From UBA4744 sp963723165 (lineage in GTDB: Bacteria; Actinomycetota; Acidimicrobiia; Spongiisociales; UBA4744), in contig CAVRPP010000015.1 in NCBI GenBank assembly GCA_963723165.1, forward strand, positions 62,001 to 126,000: DNA of 64,000 nucleotides, given 5' to 3'. The notes beneath the pieces are model-generated. The model saw only the letters and a list, made by a program, of their open reading frames with translations, was not told the origin of the DNA and did not search any database. The position numbers and the translations under genes were made by a program. The first letter of the stretch is position 1. Each line of letters begins with the position of its first letter. Positions 25,086-34,277 of the stretch are shown here, in pieces.

Positions 25086-26345
25086 GTGAAACGAGTGACT
25101 GTATTGGTTCTGGTCCTGGCGATGGTTGCCTCGGCCTGCGCAGCGGGCGATGACGGCGCCAACGAGACCGAGGGCACATCGTCTACGGCTGCCGACACAT
25201 CGACGACTTCGATTTCGGGCGATGCTGGTGGTTTGTCGTCGTCGACAACCACCGCGGATCGCGATCTGGGGGGGCGCTCGGCTTTGGAACTTTTCGCCGG
25301 TGGTAACGACGGAGGCCAGTATCCAGCGACCCTTCCTCCGCCGACGATCGACACGTCCGAGCTGTTGCGCGGTCAGGTACCCGACGGAATTCCGGCTATC
25401 GACGATCCTCAATTTGTCTCCGTGGCCGATGCCGATGGCTATCTGACCGACCAGGAAGGCGTTGTGGTGCTGGACATCGACGGGGACGCACGTGCCTATC
25501 CGGTACAGATCCTCATCTGGCATGAGATTGTCAACGATGTGGTCGGGGGCGTTCCCGTCTCGATCACCTATTGCCCGCTCTGCAACTCGGCTGTTTCGTA
25601 TCGACGAGTTGTGCAAGGTGAGGTCACGACGTTCGGGACGTCAGGACTCTTGTTCAACTCTGCGCTGGTGATGTACGACCGTCTTACCGAGTCGCTGTGG
25701 ACGCACTACAACGGTGAGGCAATTGCCGGACTGGCCACTCCTGAGCGTCTCGATCCGATTTCTTCACCGTTGTTGGGTTGGGCCGAATTCAAGGAAACCT
25801 TCCCGGACGGCCTGGTCCTGGACCGGGAGAACACCGGTCACAACCGATCCTATGGATCCAACCCGTACGCCGACTACGACAACCCATCCGGGTTTCCTTT
25901 CCTCTTCCGGGGTGAATTGGACGACCAGATTGGTGCGCAGCGAAGGGTCGCCGGTGTCTCTCTGGAAGGTGTCGCCAAAGCCTGGACGCTCGAAGCAATC
26001 TCCGGGGGTGCTGCCCGGGCTACCCACGATGTAGTCGGTGACCAGCCTGTAGTGGTCTTCTGGAAATCCGGGCAGGCGACTGCCCTCGAGTCCGGTCAGA
26101 TCGACGGTGGGCGCGACGTGGGTAGCGTCGGTGTGTTCCTTCCCGAAGCGACCGGACGAGTCTTGACCTTTGCCGCCGACGGGTCAGGCTTTGTTGATGA
26201 AGAGACCGGGAGCACGTGGAATGTGGTGGGCCAGGCGATTGACGGTCCGCTCGAAGGCACCGCGCTCGAACCGGTCCCTCACCTGGATACGTTCTGGTTT
26301 GCCTGGTTCTCGTACAACCCGGGAACGGCTCTCGTCGAAGGTTGA
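25086..26345 (+). CDS. DUF3179-family lipoprotein
   Basis: GTG 25086, after GAGGAG, opens a 419-residue protein with lipobox signal (VLVLAMVASAC) and a Thr/Ser-rich linker. The DUF3179 domain includes FVSVADADGYL, YPVQILIWHEIVND, SITYCPLCNSAVSYRR with its CxxC, and HYNGEAIAG. The cysteine pair could bind metal or heme or form a disulfide; the family has no established reaction that I can name. It is an exported protein and probably cell-surface anchored. Confidence 0.78.
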   Translation: MKRVTVLVLVLAMVASACAAGDDGANETEGTSSTAADTSTTSISGDAGGLSSSTTTADRDLGGRSALELFAGGNDGGQYPATLPPPTIDTSELLRGQVPDGIPAIDDPQFVSVADADGYLTDQEGVVVLDIDGDARAYPVQILIWHEIVNDVVGGVPVSITYCPLCNSAVSYRRVVQGEVTTFGTSGLLFNSALVMYDRLTESLWTHYNGEAIAGLATPERLDPISSPLLGWAEFKETFPDGLVLDRENTGHNRSYGSNPYADYDNPSGFPFLFRGELDDQIGAQRRVAGVSLEGVAKAWTLEAISGGAARATHDVVGDQPVVVFWKSGQATALESGQIDGGRDVGSVGVFLPEATGRVLTFAADGSGFVDEETGSTWNVVGQAIDGPLEGTALEPVPHLDTFWFAWFSYNPGTALVEG

Positions 26346-26408
26346 GAACGCCCTTCGGTTATCACCTCGAGGCACGGTGCATTATCTTGTGCCGGACATT
26401 GAAGGAGC

Positions 26409-27242
26409 ATGACCCAAGTGGCATCGACTGAGCAACGGACGCGCGTTTTGCTGGTGACCGATATCGACGGGACGCTGGTCGCCCACGACACCTACGATCC
26501 GGGTCCGGCCGTAGAGGCCGTTGCCGACCTGCAACGGGCCGGGATACCGGTGGTGTTGTGCTCGGCTAAAACTCGGGCGGAGCAAGAGGCCCTCCGGGTG
26601 CGGCTCAACCTGGAGGATCCCTATATCGTCGAAAACGGAGCGGGAGTGATCTTCCCGGTTGACTTCCCCGGTTCCAGAACCGGGGACGGTGAGCAGGAAT
26701 TGGTGACGTTTGGCCTCACCTACCGGGAGGTTCGCGAAGGTCTCGAACGAGCCGCCAAAGATGCTGGAGTCGCGGTCAAAGGATTTGGAGATCTCACTAT
26801 TGAGGAGGTCTCCGGGCTCACCGGGTTGACCCTGTCGCGAGCTACCAAAGCCAGGACCAGGGAGTTCACCGAGACTTTCGTGTTGGAAGATCCCACACCG
26901 GACCGCGAGCGGTTACTGGCCGGGCGTCTCGAAGAGCGCGGCATGCGCATGCTGCATGGAGCTCGCTATTGGACGGCGCTCGGCCGGCACGACAAGGCTC
27001 AGGCGGTGCGGTATGTCATTTCCCGCTACGAGGAATTCGGTTCGGTCACCTCGTGCGGAGTGGGTGATTCAACGAGCGATCTCGGCATGCTCGGAGTCGT
27101 CGATGTCCCCATGCTGGTCCAGCAGGCAGACGGCAGTTGGGCCGACCTCGAACTGCCGGGACTGTTGCAGCTGAAGGGGAGGGGTCCGATCGGATGGCCT
27201 CAGGCCGCCGGCGTTGCCCTCAAGAAGGCACGCTCCGCGTAG
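26409..27242 (+). CDS. mannosyl-3-phosphoglycerate phosphatase-like HAD hydrolase
   Basis: ATG 26409 follows AAGGAG. The 277-residue HAD-IIB protein has motif I LVTDIDGTLVAHD, motif II VVLCSAKTRAEQEALR, the family-specific YIVENGAGVIFP, and motif IV CGVGDSTSDLGML. This pattern is typical of MPGP, which dephosphorylates mannosyl-3-phosphoglycerate to the compatible solute mannosylglycerate. Glucosyl-3-phosphoglycerate is the usual substrate in some Actinobacteria. No synthase gene is adjacent. HAD paralogues for other sugar phosphates cannot be excluded. Confidence 0.78.
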   Translation: MTQVASTEQRTRVLLVTDIDGTLVAHDTYDPGPAVEAVADLQRAGIPVVLCSAKTRAEQEALRVRLNLEDPYIVENGAGVIFPVDFPGSRTGDGEQELVTFGLTYREVREGLERAAKDAGVAVKGFGDLTIEEVSGLTGLTLSRATKARTREFTETFVLEDPTPDRERLLAGRLEERGMRMLHGARYWTALGRHDKAQAVRYVISRYEEFGSVTSCGVGDSTSDLGMLGVVDVPMLVQQADGSWADLELPGLLQLKGRGPIGWPQAAGVALKKARSA

Positions 27243-27273
27243 GAGGCGGGTCGAACCCGGGGCCATCCGGTTT

Positions 27274-28278
27274 TCACCCGTTCGACCAATCGCTCTGCAT
27301 CTGCTCGAAAACTGCGGCGGCGAGCCGGCGGGCTCCCGCCCACGTGAAGTGGACCCCGTCCCCGTACCGCATCAACTCCAGGTTTCCGGATTCATTGGTG
27401 AGGTACGCCGAGTAGTTGCCTGCTTCGTCGGCGAAAAGATCCCACGATTCGACGATTGAGACGTTGGGACGCTTGGCGGCCTCCTCCCGGTAGACGTCGT
27501 TCATCAATTGGACGTGCTCGCTGAACAGGTCGTTGGCCATGATGGGAAGCCCAATCCAATAGAGCATGGAACCTTCGGACGTGAAGGTATCCATGGCTTC
27601 TGCAACCCGTCCGCGATAAAACTCGATCCATTCCGGAGTCCACCGTTCAACGATGGTCCCGCCGACGTTGGCATCCTGCCCGTCGTTGCCTCCGTACATC
27701 GCAATGACGACGTCCGGTTGCACGATCGGGAGCTGTTCAGCGGCATAGGCCGGCCAATCGAAGTAATCGCGCCGGGTGAGTCCCGATACGAAGCGGAAGT
27801 CGACGACGGCTTCGACCACCCCGCTGGCGTCGCTCTCGTTGACGATCGAAGGACCGAGCAACTCCATCAATGAGTCTCCGATGATCCAGACGTTGAGCGG
27901 GTCCGCTGCAGTCGGAGGGTCGAGTTGAAACCCGGCGATCGGGATGGTGGTGGTGCTGGTCGTCACCGCAGGCGTCGTTTCGGTTGATTCGGGTTCATCA
28001 GGGATCACTGGAGGTGCTGCATCGGTTTCGGTTCGGCCCAGGAGCTCATCGAGGGCGAGACGGGGTCGATCGAGCAAGAGGAACGAACTAATCGAACGCA
28101 ACGGCCCGGCAACCGCAACGGCGATCGAGCGGGTAGTTCCGTAGGGGAGGTTATTGGCGGTGCGTTCCAGGGCGCGAGCGTTGAGCAATGAGCCGAGACC
28201 GAGCGCAATGATGACGGCCAGCAGGGCGTGTCCGGCCGGGGAACGGCGGCGGGGTTGGCGGCGGGGTTGATGGGTCAT
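27274..28278 (-). CDS. SGNH/DUF459-type secreted hydrolase, partner of MBOAT
   Basis: ATG 28278 lies four bases after the MBOAT stop. The 334-residue protein has an N-terminal membrane anchor (HALLAVIIALGLGSLLN), a Thr-rich linker, and an SGNH fold: block I NVWIIGDSLMELLGPS with the nucleophile Ser, block III MYGGNDGQ, and block V DGVHFTWAG with Asp and His. MBOAT-SGNH pairs move acetyl groups across the membrane onto glycans, as AlgI with AlgJ/X and PatA with PatB do. The target polymer is unknown. Confidence 0.85.
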   Translation of the reverse strand: MTHQPRRQPRRRSPAGHALLAVIIALGLGSLLNARALERTANNLPYGTTRSIAVAVAGPLRSISSFLLLDRPRLALDELLGRTETDAAPPVIPDEPESTETTPAVTTSTTTIPIAGFQLDPPTAADPLNVWIIGDSLMELLGPSIVNESDASGVVEAVVDFRFVSGLTRRDYFDWPAYAAEQLPIVQPDVVIAMYGGNDGQDANVGGTIVERWTPEWIEFYRGRVAEAMDTFTSEGSMLYWIGLPIMANDLFSEHVQLMNDVYREEAAKRPNVSIVESWDLFADEAGNYSAYLTNESGNLELMRYGDGVHFTWAGARRLAAAVFEQMQSDWSNG

Positions 28279-28282
28279 GGCA

Positions 28283-29704
28283 TCAGAATTGGAAATAGAT
28301 GAAGGCTGCGACGCCCTCTTGGCCGAGGCCGTCGATGGCTGCCAGCGTGAAAGCCAGCGTGACTCCCTGGAGGGCCGGTGCCAGGCGGGAGAACGCGGCC
28401 TGAAGCCGTACGACCGCACCTCTCGAGACGTATTGGGCGCCGATACCAACGGCAATGGCCAGCAAGACGGCTGGGGTTACTGCCGGAGCCGGTCCCCAAC
28501 CCGTGACGAGCCGGGCCATCACGTCCCAGGCGACGCCAAGAGAACCGGCCCGGAAAAGAACCCAGCCCAGACAAACCAGATGGAAAACCACGAGACGGGC
28601 TATGACCCGTCTCCCCACCGTGTCGGGCGGCGCCGACAATCCCTTCTCGGTGCGGCGCTCCTCCCGCCATCGTTCGTAGGCCAACCACCCGCCGTGCAGA
28701 CCACCCCACAACACGAAGCTCCACGCCGCCCCGTGCCAGAGCCCTCCGAGCAGCATGGTCAGCATCAGATTGCGATAGGTAGAGGATTTCGATCCGCGCG
28801 ACCCCCCCAGCGGGATGTAGAGGTAGTCCCTCAGCCAACGGGATAACGTCATGTGCCAGCGCCGCCAGAAATCGCGAATCGATATGGCGGTGTACGGAGC
28901 GTTGAAGTTGTCGGGGAACGAGAACCCGAGCAGCAAGGCAACTCCGATGGCGATGTCGGAGTAAGCGCTGAAGTCGCAGTAGATCTGAACGGCGTAGCCG
29001 TAGATACCGATCAGCACTTCCAGCGACGAGAACTGACCGGGGGTAGTGAACACGCCATCGACGATCTGTGTTGCCAGAAAGTCGGCGATCACCACTTTCT
29101 TGGCCAATCCGATCGCGATCAGATAGAACGCTCGAGACGAGTCGATCCGGCGGGGGTCGCGGGGCTCCTTCAGCTGCGGGAGGAACTCGCCTGCTCGAAC
29201 GATCGGTCCGGCCACGAGTTGGGGAAAGAAGCTCAGGTAGACGCCGAAGTCCAGGAGTGGGACCGGTTCGAATTTGCCGCGGTAGATGTCGATGACGTAG
29301 CTGAGCGCCTGGAAGGTGAAGAACGAGATGCCAACCGGTAGTACAACCTGCAACAGGGGGAGCGAGGCCTGGAGGCCGAGAGACTCGAGCGTGTTGGCGA
29401 CCGAGGTGACCATGAATCCGTAGTACTTGAAGAAACCGAGGATGCCGAGGTTGGCGGCGACTGCTCCGTACACCAGTCGGTGTCGCCGGCGTCCGACTGC
29501 TCTGTGGATGGCAACGGCAAACGCCTGATTGATGAGTATGGATCCGGCCAGCAGGGCCGTAAACCGGTAATCCCAGGAGCCGTAGAAGAAGAAGCTGGCG
29601 GCCAGCATGACCACCCGCCAGATTCTCTGGTGCGGCATCAGGAACCAGTTGGCGGTGAGGACCACCATGAAGAAGATGGCGAAGTGCACGGTTGGGAACA
29701 ACAT
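28283..29704 (-). CDS. MBOAT-family membrane O-acyltransferase (AlgI/DltB-like)
   Basis: The 473-residue protein has about eleven helices. The MBOAT invariant regions are FFPQLVAGPIVRAGEFLPQL, RDFWRRWHMTLSRWLRDYLYIPLGG (with its His, in segments) and LLGGLWHGAAWSFVLWGGLHG with the active His. These proteins carry acyl groups through the membrane to a periplasmic acceptor. ATG 29704 begins the first helix (MLFPTVHFAIFFMVVL); no strong ribosome-binding site is seen. It is cotranscribed with the SGNH hydrolase downstream. Confidence 0.88.
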   Translation of the reverse strand: MLFPTVHFAIFFMVVLTANWFLMPHQRIWRVVMLAASFFFYGSWDYRFTALLAGSILINQAFAVAIHRAVGRRRHRLVYGAVAANLGILGFFKYYGFMVTSVANTLESLGLQASLPLLQVVLPVGISFFTFQALSYVIDIYRGKFEPVPLLDFGVYLSFFPQLVAGPIVRAGEFLPQLKEPRDPRRIDSSRAFYLIAIGLAKKVVIADFLATQIVDGVFTTPGQFSSLEVLIGIYGYAVQIYCDFSAYSDIAIGVALLLGFSFPDNFNAPYTAISIRDFWRRWHMTLSRWLRDYLYIPLGGSRGSKSSTYRNLMLTMLLGGLWHGAAWSFVLWGGLHGGWLAYERWREERRTEKGLSAPPDTVGRRVIARLVVFHLVCLGWVLFRAGSLGVAWDVMARLVTGWGPAPAVTPAVLLAIAVGIGAQYVSRGAVVRLQAAFSRLAPALQGVTLAFTLAAIDGLGQEGVAAFIYFQF

Positions 29705-29842
29705 CAGCTTGACCGGAAACGTTAGCGGGGCCGTGCGCTGCTGCCGGCACATCCACACCCAGGGTCGAGCGTTTCGTTCTCACCAGAACGGAACTGCCTC
29801 AGAACAAAGACGGGACGCTCCCGGGCGGCCATAATTGGCTCC

Positions 29843-30028
29843 ATGGCTGGACCTGAGGTATTCATTGTCTTCGTGCTCTTGGCCGTCGGGTTGTTGGTCT
29901 TCACGCTGGTCAGAAAGCGCAAACGCCGTGAGGAGATCCACCAACACGCTGCGCAATTGGGGATAACGTATTCGCGAAACGATACGACCGGGATTGTGCG
30001 TCTTCCCTTCGAGGCACCCTCGGTCTGA
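29843..30028 (+). CDS. small single-helix membrane protein (61 aa)
   Basis: The product starts MAGPEVFIVFVLLAVGLLVFTL, a single membrane helix, followed by the basic stretch VRKRKRREEIHQHA and ends LPFEAPSV. CATAAT ends 7 bases before the ATG with no Shine-Dalgarno, suggesting a leaderless transcript. The C-terminal segment resembles the start of larger membrane proteins with the same helix-basic-LPF order, so it could be a truncated gene. Function is unknown. Confidence 0.4.
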   Translation: MAGPEVFIVFVLLAVGLLVFTLVRKRKRREEIHQHAAQLGITYSRNDTTGIVRLPFEAPSV

Positions 30029-30042
30029 GCGACGGTTGCGCC

Positions 30043-30519
30043 TCAGCCGTGCGTAATCAATCCGGGGCGGCTCTGGCTCTGGATCTGGCTCCGAGCCGTC
30101 GCCAGGCGTTCGGCGACGATGTGCGTCAACCGCCGGAGGATTCGAAACCCGACAGCCGGGTTTGATTCGAGGGCAGCCATCAACACCGGGGCATCGATCT
30201 CGATCAACTCGGTCGGCTCGAGGCACACTGCGCTGGTCGGGTGGGTCCCTTCAGCGCCGAGCATGGCCGAAACACCGATCAACTCGCCTGGCCGGCCGGC
30301 GGACATCGCCGTCTCCTCACCGCCGGAACGGGTCTTCCGGCGCAGGGAGACAAGCCCGCTCACCACGATGTAGAAGGTGTGACTCGGAGTGCCTTCCTCA
30401 AAGATTTGCTGTCCGGCCGCAGCGGATTCCTTGCGGGCGATGCCGGCCAGCAACTTCCGCTCTTCGGCATCTAGATCTTTGAAGAAGGGCAACCGCTCGA
30501 GTTCTTCAGGACTGATCAT
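30043..30519 (-). CDS. stand-alone cyclic-nucleotide-binding-domain protein
   Basis: The 158-residue protein is a CRP-type cNMP domain: LERLPFFKDLDAEERKLLA, IFEEGTPSHTFYIVVSGLVSL, GRPGELIGVSAML and PTELIEIDAPVLMAALESNP. No helix-turn-helix follows, so it is not a DNA-binding CRP/FNR factor by itself. The canonical RxA/S phosphate-cassette Arg is not evident; the cassette reads GELIGVSAML, so the ligand may differ. It lies upstream of the fhs 3' end and is transcribed away from the small membrane gene. Confidence 0.8.
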   Translation of the reverse strand: MISPEELERLPFFKDLDAEERKLLAGIARKESAAAGQQIFEEGTPSHTFYIVVSGLVSLRRKTRSGGEETAMSAGRPGELIGVSAMLGAEGTHPTSAVCLEPTELIEIDAPVLMAALESNPAVGFRILRRLTHIVAERLATARSQIQSQSRPGLITHG

Positions 30520-30563
30520 GGTCGCGGCCTTTCATCTTGGTATCAGGCAAGGTGGTGTACATG

Positions 30564-32300
30564 TCAGAAGAGCCCCTTCACTCGGCCCGTTGCGGGGTCA
30601 ATGTCTACGTTCTCGAATGCCGGGCGCGAAGGCAGACCCGGCATCGTCCGCATCGTTCCACACATTGGATACAGGAACCCCGCTCCAGCGCTGGCCCGGA
30701 TATCGCGAACCGGCAGCCGGAAATCTCTCGGCACGCCCTTCCAGGAAGGCTCGTGGCTCAAACTGAGGTGGGTCTTGGCCATGCAGATGGGCAAGTTGTC
30801 GTAGCCCAGGTCGGTGTAGAGCTTCAGCTTCGCCTCGGCTTCCGGGAGGAAATCGACCCCGTTGGCACCGTACACGTTGGTGGCGATCACCTCGATCTTG
30901 TCACGAATGGGAATGTCGAGCGGATAGAGGTATCGGAAGTGCTTTGGTTGGTCACAGGCCCGCACCACGGCATCGGCGAGGGCAATCGATCCGGCGCCCC
31001 CCTGTGCCCAGTGGTCCGTCATTACTGCCGCTTCCGCGCCTGCCTCAACTGCAATTTTCTCGAGGAGGGCTATCTCGCTCTCAGTATCCGTATCAAACCG
31101 GTTGACCGCCACTACGACGGGTACACCAAATCTGCGGGCAATGCTGATGTGGGCTACCAGATTGGCCGCACCCTTTTCCAGACCGGGGAGGTTCTCCTCG
31201 ATGAGTTCGGGCGGGAGAGGCTTTCCGGCGATCACCCGCCCAACGCCCCCGTGCATTTTGAGAGCGCGAATCGTGGCCACGATCACCACGCAATCCGGCG
31301 TGAGGCCACTTGCCCGGCATTTGATGTCCATGAATTTCTCCATGCCGATGTCGGCACCGAATCCGGATTCGGTGACGACGTAGTCGCCGAGCCGCAGCGC
31401 GATCTGGTCGGCGATCACGCTGGAGTTGCCGTGGGCGATGTTGGCGAAGGGTCCGGCGTGTACGAGGGCCGGCGTGTGCTCGAGCGTTTGCAGCAGCGTC
31501 GGCATGAGGGCGTCCTTCATGAGAACGGTCATGGCCCCTGCCACTTTCAGATCCTCGGCGGTCACCGGGTCACCGGTGAAGGTCGTACCGACAACGATCC
31601 GCCCCAGCCGGGTCCGCAGATCGTGGAGGTCGGCAGCCAGAGCCAGGATGGCCATGACCTCTGAGGCGACGGCAATATCGAATCCCGCCTCGCGCGGGTT
31701 GCCATTGATTCGACCGCCGAGGCCGACAATCACACTCCGTAACGCCCGATCGTTCAGATCCACAACCCGCGGCCAGGTGATCGAGAATGGATTCAGATTG
31801 AGAGCATTCCCGTGTTTCAGGTGGTTATCGATGGCCGCGGCCAGGAGGTTGTGGGAGGCGGTGACAGCGTGGATGTCGCCGGTGAGATGCAGGTTGAAGT
31901 CCTCCATCGGGATGACCTGGCTGTAGCCGCCGCCTGCGGCTCCTCCCTTGATACCAAACGTTGGCCCCATGCTCGGCTGGCGTATCGTCGTGAAGACCCT
32001 GTGACCGAGGTGCCCTAACCCCTGACTGAGCCCGATCGCAGTGGTGGTCTTGCCTTCACCGAGTGGGGTCGGTGTGATGGCGGTCACGTCGATATATTTC
32101 CCGAGTGGTTGGCCGCCGAACTTCTCGCGTACATCGAGGTGGACTTTCGCCTTGTAGGTGCCGTACAACTCGAGGTCTTCGGGCCCCAGTCCGACCCTCT
32201 CCGCGATTGACAGGATTGGCTCGATCGGAGCCTCCTGGGCGATCTCGAGGTCGCTCGGGACCGGATGGCGGGGCTGGAGGTAGGTGCCGGTCGCGTTCAT
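30564..32300 (-). CDS. fhs: formate--tetrahydrofolate ligase
   Basis: The 578-residue enzyme shows the ATP-binding loop TPTPLGEGKTTT (residues 76-87), TTIRQPSMGPTFGIKGGAAGGG, the folate region NLNPFSITWPRVVDLNDR, LTPDCVVIVATIRALKMHGG and the family signature HLSLSHEPSWKGVPRDF. It ligates formate to THF with ATP, feeding 10-formyl-THF. ATG 32300 follows GGAG by six bases; an in-frame ATG at 32312 is possible. It is divergent from the acetate-CoA ligase operon, with 183 bases between, so the two could share regulation. Confidence 0.95.
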   Translation of the reverse strand: MNATGTYLQPRHPVPSDLEIAQEAPIEPILSIAERVGLGPEDLELYGTYKAKVHLDVREKFGGQPLGKYIDVTAITPTPLGEGKTTTAIGLSQGLGHLGHRVFTTIRQPSMGPTFGIKGGAAGGGYSQVIPMEDFNLHLTGDIHAVTASHNLLAAAIDNHLKHGNALNLNPFSITWPRVVDLNDRALRSVIVGLGGRINGNPREAGFDIAVASEVMAILALAADLHDLRTRLGRIVVGTTFTGDPVTAEDLKVAGAMTVLMKDALMPTLLQTLEHTPALVHAGPFANIAHGNSSVIADQIALRLGDYVVTESGFGADIGMEKFMDIKCRASGLTPDCVVIVATIRALKMHGGVGRVIAGKPLPPELIEENLPGLEKGAANLVAHISIARRFGVPVVVAVNRFDTDTESEIALLEKIAVEAGAEAAVMTDHWAQGGAGSIALADAVVRACDQPKHFRYLYPLDIPIRDKIEVIATNVYGANGVDFLPEAEAKLKLYTDLGYDNLPICMAKTHLSLSHEPSWKGVPRDFRLPVRDIRASAGAGFLYPMCGTMRTMPGLPSRPAFENVDIDPATGRVKGLF

Positions 32301-32483
32301 CGGAGTCTCCATCCATGCGGTGGTAATCCGAGTGTAGCGACAGGGGTTTTTGCCATCTCCGGCCGTTCGGCCCTGTTGTTGGGTCGTTCGGACCTTGTAC
32401 GGCGAGCCCGTTTGGTAGACGCTTTCAACATGGGCGCCGTTCGCGCTCGATGGCAGTTGTAGCGCCAAGGAAAAGGAGGCGCC

Positions 32484-34277
32484 ATGCATTTTGAGCCCAT
32501 TGCGAAAACCGGTCCCTTTGTGGTACCTCCCCAGTTGACCGACTACCCATCGGCGTACGCCGCGTTTGATTGGGATCGAGCCGGGCAGGACCTCGAAGGG
32601 TTTTCCGGGGGCCGAATCAACATCGCCCATGAGGCGATTGACCGACATGCCGGAGGACCTCGACGTAACCACGTCGCGATCCGCTGGTTGGGCAAGAAAG
32701 GAGAAGTACGGGATTTCACCTATGCGGACCTGGCCGAATCGACCGCTCGATTCGCCAGCGCCTTGCGCGGCTTGGGAATCGGGAAAGGGGATCGAGTCTT
32801 CGTCCTCGCCAACCGTATCCCGGAGTTGTACATCGCCGCCCTGGGCATCATGAAGAACGGAAGCGTGTTCGCGCCCTTGTTCTCGGCATTTGGGCCCGAG
32901 CCGATCCACAAGCGCATGACCATCGGCCAGGGCAAGGTTCTGGTCACCACCGATGTTCTCTACAAGCGGAAGATCGCCAAGATACGCGACACGCTGCCCG
33001 ACCTCGAGCACGTCATTCTGGTCGGTTCTCATTCGGATCCAATCGACGTCGCCGGTGCGCACGACTTCGGTGAGCTGCTCATCAAAGGCTCAGAGCATTT
33101 CCCAACCGAACCGATGGATCCCGAAGACATGGCCGTGTTGCACTTCACCAGCGGGACGACCGGCACCCCGAAGGGTGCCGTGCACGTCCACGGCGCAGTG
33201 CTCTACCACTATCTGACCGGCAAGTACGCCCTCGACATGCATCCCGACGATGTGTTTTGGTGTACGGCCGATCCGGGCTGGGTGACCGGAACTTCCTACG
33301 GGATCATCTCGCCACTGACCCATGGCCTCACCAACATCGTTGATGAGGGTGAGTTCGATGCCGAACGCTGGTATCGGACCCTGCAGGAACAGAAGGTCAC
33401 CATTTGGTACACGGCTCCAACCGCCGTGCGGATGATGATGAAGATCGGTGCCGATGTGCCCCATGAGTTCGACCTTTCTCACCTTCGATTCATCGCCAGC
33501 GTCGGCGAACCGCTGAATCCGGAAGCGGTCGTCTGGGGCCTGCAAGCCTTCGGGCTCCCCATTCACGACAATTGGTGGCAGACCGAGACCGGCGGGATCA
33601 TGATCTCGAATTTCGCCTCAGAGGAGATCCGGCCTGGGTCGATGGGTCGACCGCTTCCCGGCATCGAAGCGGCCATCCTGCGCCGCGACGATCGCGGGAA
33701 GATCGTGGTCGGCGATGACGGCCAAGCTGAGATTGTCGAGGAGCCCCTCGTCGAAGGGGAACTGGCTCTGCGGCCCGGTTGGCCATCGATGTTCCGGGGA
33801 TACCTCAACATGGAGGAGCGATACCGGGACTGTTTCGTCGGCGGTTGGTATCACACCGGCGATCTGGCCGAACTGGACGCGGACGGGTATTTCTGGTTCG
33901 TCGGTCGCGCCGATGACGTCATCAAATCCGCCGGGCATCTCATCGGACCATTCGAGGTGGAGAGCGCCCTCATGGAACACCCGGCAGTGGCCGAGGCAGG
34001 CGTCATCGGCAAACCGGATGAGGTCGCGGGCGAGGTGGTCAAGGCGTTTGTTGCCCTCAAGGACGGGTACGAGTGGAGCCGCGACCTCGAGAAGGACCTC
34101 ATCGGTTGGGGGCGCACCAAATTAGGGGCCTCGGTCGCCCCCCGGGAGATCGCCTTCGAGCCCAACCTGCCCAAGACCAGAAGCGGGAAGATCATGCGGC
34201 GCCTCCTCAAAGCCTGGGAGCTTGGCCTGCCCGAGGGGGATATCTCGACACTCGAGAAACTGGAGGAGAACTCATGA
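32484..34277 (+). CDS. acsA: acetate--CoA ligase (AMP-forming) of the AcsA type
   Basis: ATG 32484 lies after AAAAGGAGG. The 597-residue adenylating enzyme has the P-loop HFTSGTTGTPKGAVH (near residue 218), HDNWWQTETGGIMIS with the TE pair, WYHTGDLAELDADGYFWFVGRADDVIKSAGHLIG (in segments) and the C-terminal acylation lysine in KTRSGKIMRR. The WWQTET form is typical of acetyl-CoA synthetases. Its stop overlaps the E1-alpha start (ATGA). It is the first gene of an operon with a 2-oxoacid dehydrogenase and an ACP, so an unusual acyl acceptor is possible. Confidence 0.9.
   Translation: MHFEPIAKTGPFVVPPQLTDYPSAYAAFDWDRAGQDLEGFSGGRINIAHEAIDRHAGGPRRNHVAIRWLGKKGEVRDFTYADLAESTARFASALRGLGIGKGDRVFVLANRIPELYIAALGIMKNGSVFAPLFSAFGPEPIHKRMTIGQGKVLVTTDVLYKRKIAKIRDTLPDLEHVILVGSHSDPIDVAGAHDFGELLIKGSEHFPTEPMDPEDMAVLHFTSGTTGTPKGAVHVHGAVLYHYLTGKYALDMHPDDVFWCTADPGWVTGTSYGIISPLTHGLTNIVDEGEFDAERWYRTLQEQKVTIWYTAPTAVRMMMKIGADVPHEFDLSHLRFIASVGEPLNPEAVVWGLQAFGLPIHDNWWQTETGGIMISNFASEEIRPGSMGRPLPGIEAAILRRDDRGKIVVGDDGQAEIVEEPLVEGELALRPGWPSMFRGYLNMEERYRDCFVGGWYHTGDLAELDADGYFWFVGRADDVIKSAGHLIGPFEVESALMEHPAVAEAGVIGKPDEVAGEVVKAFVALKDGYEWSRDLEKDLIGWGRTKLGASVAPREIAFEPNLPKTRSGKIMRRLLKAWELGLPEGDISTLEKLEENS

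Noticed and set aside
28275..29783. A 502-codon minus-strand open frame over the MBOAT gene
   Set aside because: It is a shifted-frame shadow of the clear MBOAT protein on the same strand, rich in Arg/His/Pro with no domain features.
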